This document shows, piece after piece, positions 12,788 through 14,978 of a DNA stretch of 14,978 nucleotides. A program made the translations under genes and the position numbers. The first letter of the stretch is position 1. Each line of letters opens with the position of its first letter. This stretch comes from Patescibacteria group bacterium (GTDB lineage Bacteria; Patescibacteriota; Minisyncoccia; Phycocordibacterales; PALSA-1337). A model generated the notes under the pieces. It did no database searches, was not told the DNA's origin, and was given only the letters and a program-made list of their open reading frames with translations. The DNA is taken from contig SCTV01000074.1 in assembly GCA_004298345.1 (NCBI GenBank), forward strand, positions 1-14,978, read 5' to 3'.

Positions 12788-14584
12788 ATGGAACTCAAGC
12801 ATATACGCAATTTTAGCATTATCGCCCACATAGACCACGGCAAGTCGACTCTTGCCGATCGCATGCTTGAGATCACCAACACCATCGAAAAGAGAAAAAT
12901 GCAGGAACAGGTGCTTGATAGTATGGAGCTCGAACGAGAGCGGGGGATTACCATCAAAATGCAACCGGTGCGTATGAAATATATGATGGACGGACAAGAG
13001 TATATTTTAAATCTTATCGATACTCCTGGTCATATCGACTTTTCTTACGAAGTTTCTCGAGCGCTGAAAGCAGTAGAAGGTTCGATACTTTTGGTTGACG
13101 CTACGCAGGGTGTACAAGCACAAACCATGACAACATTGAACATGGCACGAGAGTCAGGACTCGCAATTATTCCGGTTATTAGTAAGATAGATTCACCACT
13201 TGCTCGTGTTGCTGATGTAAAAGGGGAAGTGTCGAAGCTTCTCGGTGTTTCTTTTGACGATATTTTGGAAGTATCTGGCAAAACAGGACAAAATGTAGAC
13301 TTGCTTTTGAGAGAAGTAATCCGTCGTGTGCCAGCCCCCGAGATTCCAGCCGGATCTGAAAAAGCTTTTCAATCTCTTGTGTTTGATTTTCAATATTCGA
13401 GCCACCGCGGAGTGATTGTATATATTCGAGTACTATCTGGACAAGTAACTCGTAATACCGCACTTATTTTCAAGGTGGCAAATGAGACATTTAATGCAAT
13501 TGAGGTTGGTATCTTTTCTCCACAAGAAGTGCCGATGGAATCAATCGGTGCAGGAGAGATTGGCTACATCGTGACCGGTATCAAACAGCCGGGTATTGCT
13601 TCGGTGGGAGATACGGTGGCTTTTGAGCGTGATACGTTGCCTCCGCTTTCTGGATATATGAAGCCAAAGCCTGTGGTGTGGGCGTCGGTATATCCAGAAG
13701 GTCAGGATGATTTTACCTTGCTCAAACAGGCGCTCGGCCGTCTCTGTCTTTCTGATTCATCTTTTACCCACGAGGAAGAGTCTTCAGGCTCTCTTGGTCG
13801 TGGATTTCGTTGCGGTTTTCTCGGCATGCTTCACTTGGAAATTATTACCGAGAGACTTCGTCGAGAATTCAATCTCGAGCTTATTGTCACGACTCCAAGT
13901 ATTACTTATGAGATAGAATATTTGAATGGTAAAAGGGAAGTCGTCTATTCGCCGTCACGTTTTCCTGATGGCCATTTGATAAAAACAGTTTTTGAGCCGT
14001 GGGTAGATATTCGGATTATTGTGCCGGCTCAGTATTTAGGAACTCTGATGCAAGCTTTGTATGAACACGAAGCGGAAATTGGTGACTCTGAAAATTTTGG
14101 CGACAACAGAAATGCGTTGACGATTAAAATGCCTTTGCGAGAGCTCATGCGTAACTTTTTTGATGAAGTAAAAAGTATTACGTCTGGGTATGCGTCTATT
14201 TCATACGAACTCGGAGAAATGCGAGTGGCAGACGTGGTGCGACTGGACATACTAGTGGCTGAGGAAGTCGTGCCGGCTTTTTCTCGCGTGGTATCAAAGA
14301 GACGAGTACAGGAAGAAGCAGAGCAGGCCGTCGGCAAACTCTATAAAGTGCTTCCTCGACAGATGTTTACTACCAAAATACAGGGCATGGCTCTCGGAAG
14401 AATTTTGTCTTCAGAAACACTTACAGCTTTGCGAAAAGATGTGACTCAACATATGTACGGAGGAGACATCACCCGAAAGATGAAGCTTCGAGAGAAGCAG
14501 AAAAAAGGTAAAAAAAGAATGCAGGAGAGTGGAAAGGTAAATATTCCGCACGATGTGTTTTTGAAGATGGTGAAGAGTGAATAG
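12788..14584 (+). CDS. lepA: Elongation factor 4 (LepA), ribosome GTPase
   Basis: LepA/EF4 binds ribosomes and acts on translocation or initiation quality under stress. The 598-residue length is normal. Seen: G1 AHIDHGKS at 13-20, G2 RGITI at 52-56, G3 DTPGH at 78-82, and a G4 that reads SKID at 132-135 in place of NKID, followed by VSGKTG at the G5 position. The EF-G-like domains follow, with GFRCGFLGMLHLEIITERLRREFNLELIVTTPSI in the middle. The LepA-specific C-terminal domain includes KLYKVLPRQMF and the basic REKQKKGKKRMQ stretch near the end, which is diagnostic against EF-G and TypA. Its stop codon lies within the base of the downstream terminator stem. A promoter immediately upstream suggests it is transcribed alone. 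Confidence 0.97.
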   Translation: MELKHIRNFSIIAHIDHGKSTLADRMLEITNTIEKRKMQEQVLDSMELERERGITIKMQPVRMKYMMDGQEYILNLIDTPGHIDFSYEVSRALKAVEGSILLVDATQGVQAQTMTTLNMARESGLAIIPVISKIDSPLARVADVKGEVSKLLGVSFDDILEVSGKTGQNVDLLLREVIRRVPAPEIPAGSEKAFQSLVFDFQYSSHRGVIVYIRVLSGQVTRNTALIFKVANETFNAIEVGIFSPQEVPMESIGAGEIGYIVTGIKQPGIASVGDTVAFERDTLPPLSGYMKPKPVVWASVYPEGQDDFTLLKQALGRLCLSDSSFTHEEESSGSLGRGFRCGFLGMLHLEIITERLRREFNLELIVTTPSITYEIEYLNGKREVVYSPSRFPDGHLIKTVFEPWVDIRIIVPAQYLGTLMQALYEHEAEIGDSENFGDNRNALTIKMPLRELMRNFFDEVKSITSGYASISYELGEMRVADVVRLDILVAEEVVPAFSRVVSKRRVQEEAEQAVGKLYKVLPRQMFTTKIQGMALGRILSSETLTALRKDVTQHMYGGDITRKMKLREKQKKGKKRMQESGKVNIPHDVFLKMVKSE

Positions 14585-14629
14585 AAAAAGTCCCCGATTT
14601 TTACTAAAAAATCGGGGACTTTTTCTATT
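14580..14629. terminator. Bidirectional intrinsic terminator between convergent genes
   Basis: A 22-23-bp perfect stem with an ACTA loop: the left arm ends at 14602 and the right arm begins at 14607. The core CCCCGAT/ATCGGGG is flanked by GAAAAAG and CTTTTTC, so each strand has a stem followed by a T-run. It overlaps the lepA stop and stands 6 bases from the stop of the minus-strand gene at 14636-14746, so it can end both. Confidence 0.88.
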
Positions 14630-14635
14630 CTTATC

Positions 14636-14746
14636 CTACTTCCACAAAAATGGTGAATACAAGAGAATCATACTGATAATGATCAGTACAGAGATAATTA
14701 TTGAGACTACATTCAGTGCTTTTTTGGTTTTTTTATGAAATAACAT
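14636..14746 (-). CDS. 36-residue single-pass membrane protein
   Basis: A very short gene on the minus strand with ATG at 14746-14744 and TAG at 14638-14636. The product starts MLFHKKTKKALN, a basic cytoplasmic-type end. One hydrophobic segment follows at about residues 13-30 (VVSIIISVLIIISMILLY), and it ends SPFLWK. The layout is that of a positive-inside single-pass membrane protein. Support is contextual: the bidirectional terminator next to its stop faces lepA, and a TATATC box lies 6 bases before its ATG on the same strand. No family is assigned with certainty, although tiny proteins of this shape are common in candidate-phyla genomes. It may be a small subunit or regulator of a membrane complex; nothing in the sequence says which. 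Confidence 0.6.
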   Translation of the reverse strand: MLFHKKTKKALNVVSIIISVLIIISMILLYSPFLWK

Positions 14747-14752
14747 GATTTT

Positions 14753-14758
14753 GATATA
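14753..14758 (-). promoter_or_regulatory. Possible -10 for the minus-strand small gene
   Basis: On the minus strand TATATC occupies 14758-14753, 6 bases before the ATG at 14746, the same spacing as at 5048-5060. The surrounding ATACT-AAT-AGTAT dyad (14756-14768) also offers TGATATACT on the plus strand (14752-14760), so this is probably a divergent promoter zone. Confidence 0.35.
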
Positions 14759-14786
14759 CTAATAGTATTCGTTTGTGAATGTATAG

Positions 14787-14792
14787 TATACT
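14787..14792 (+). promoter_or_regulatory. -10 box for the FtsB-like gene
   Basis: TATACT lies 8 bases before the ATG at 14801, inside the palindrome AGTATACT. Transcription would start one or two bases before the ATG, again a leaderless or nearly leaderless mRNA. Confidence 0.45.
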
Positions 14793-14800
14793 AACACATA

Positions 14801-14978
14801 ATGCTTGAATTTCAAGTAAAAAAAAGAGTTAAAAAGATTCTCTACTCTCGAGCTATGTTTGTGGTGCTTCTGGTAGCTATTGTATTGGCTGGTAAAGCGA
14901 CTTGGAGCGTGTATCAAAAGGAAAAGACGAGCAGAATATATTTGGAGAGATTGCAAGGAGAAATCAGCGAACTCAAAC
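14801..14978 (+). CDS. FtsB/DivIC-like septum formation initiator, 3'-truncated
   Basis: Only the first 59 codons are in the window. The protein begins with a short basic cytoplasmic stretch (MLEFQVKKRVKKILYSRA). One transmembrane segment follows at about residues 19-36 (MFVVLLVAIVLAGKATWS), and then a predicted coiled coil (VYQKEKTSRIYLERLQGEISELK) that continues off the edge. This short-basic, single-helix, coiled-coil order is the plan of FtsB/DivIC-type division proteins, which join FtsL-type partners and activate septal peptidoglycan synthesis. Sequence identity in this family is always weak, so the call rests mainly on architecture; another small bitopic coiled-coil protein is possible. 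It is transcribed divergently from the 36-residue gene. Confidence 0.65.
   Translation, partial: MLEFQVKKRVKKILYSRAMFVVLLVAIVLAGKATWSVYQKEKTSRIYLERLQGEISELK

Overview
The window looks like chromosomal DNA from a small-genome bacterium of the Candidate Phyla Radiation / Patescibacteria, most likely a Parcubacteria-type lineage. This is inferred from gene content and style and is not proven. The pointers are a transketolase split into separate N- and C-terminal subunit genes, an actinobacterial-type RpiB, a divergent Rpe, almost no Shine-Dalgarno sequences in front of starts, -10 boxes lying only a few bases upstream of several ATGs, a TPR-bearing O-antigen-ligase-like protein next to MurJ, and many very small genes. 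UGA is used as a stop (rpiB), so this is not one of the UGA-recoded lineages. No tRNA, rRNA or CRISPR array is seen.

Layout. Bases 1-638 are the 3' part of the GTPase gene obg, followed by gatB (664-2109) and gap (2182-3216), each with its own extended -10 promoter. A 66-residue small membrane-protein gene follows, then rpiB (3436-3885). A palindrome-bounded cassette carrying a DUF559/Vsr-like nuclease gene (about 3892-4366) sits between rpiB and rpe (4378-5052). After a small coiled-coil gene (5060-5341) come the two transketolase halves (5354-6220 and 7049-8068), separated by a MazG-like pyrophosphohydrolase and a nucleotidyltransferase-fold gene. Bases 8069-8415 are non-coding and rich in repeats, with a hairpin, a strong terminator and a promoter. 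An 802-residue Wzy/O-antigen-ligase-like protein with TPRs and a MurJ flippase follow. A 195-bp GC-richer element bounded by a perfect 19-bp inverted repeat separates murJ from lepA (12788-14584). A 22-23-bp bidirectional terminator ends lepA and faces an unlisted 36-residue membrane-protein gene on the minus strand (14636-14746). A divergent FtsB/DivIC-like gene runs off the right edge.

How the genes fit together. Gap, RpiB, Rpe and the two transketolase subunits form a lower-glycolysis and non-oxidative pentose-phosphate block. Obg, GatB and LepA serve the ribosome and translation. The Wzy-like protein, MurJ and the FtsB-like protein concern the envelope and division. Accessory genes (DUF559 nuclease, MazG-like enzyme, nucleotidyltransferase) are wedged into the metabolic block. 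Two of these junctions keep visible insertion scars: terminal inverted repeats around the DUF559 unit, and a duplicated transketolase 5' end around the nucleotidyltransferase gene.
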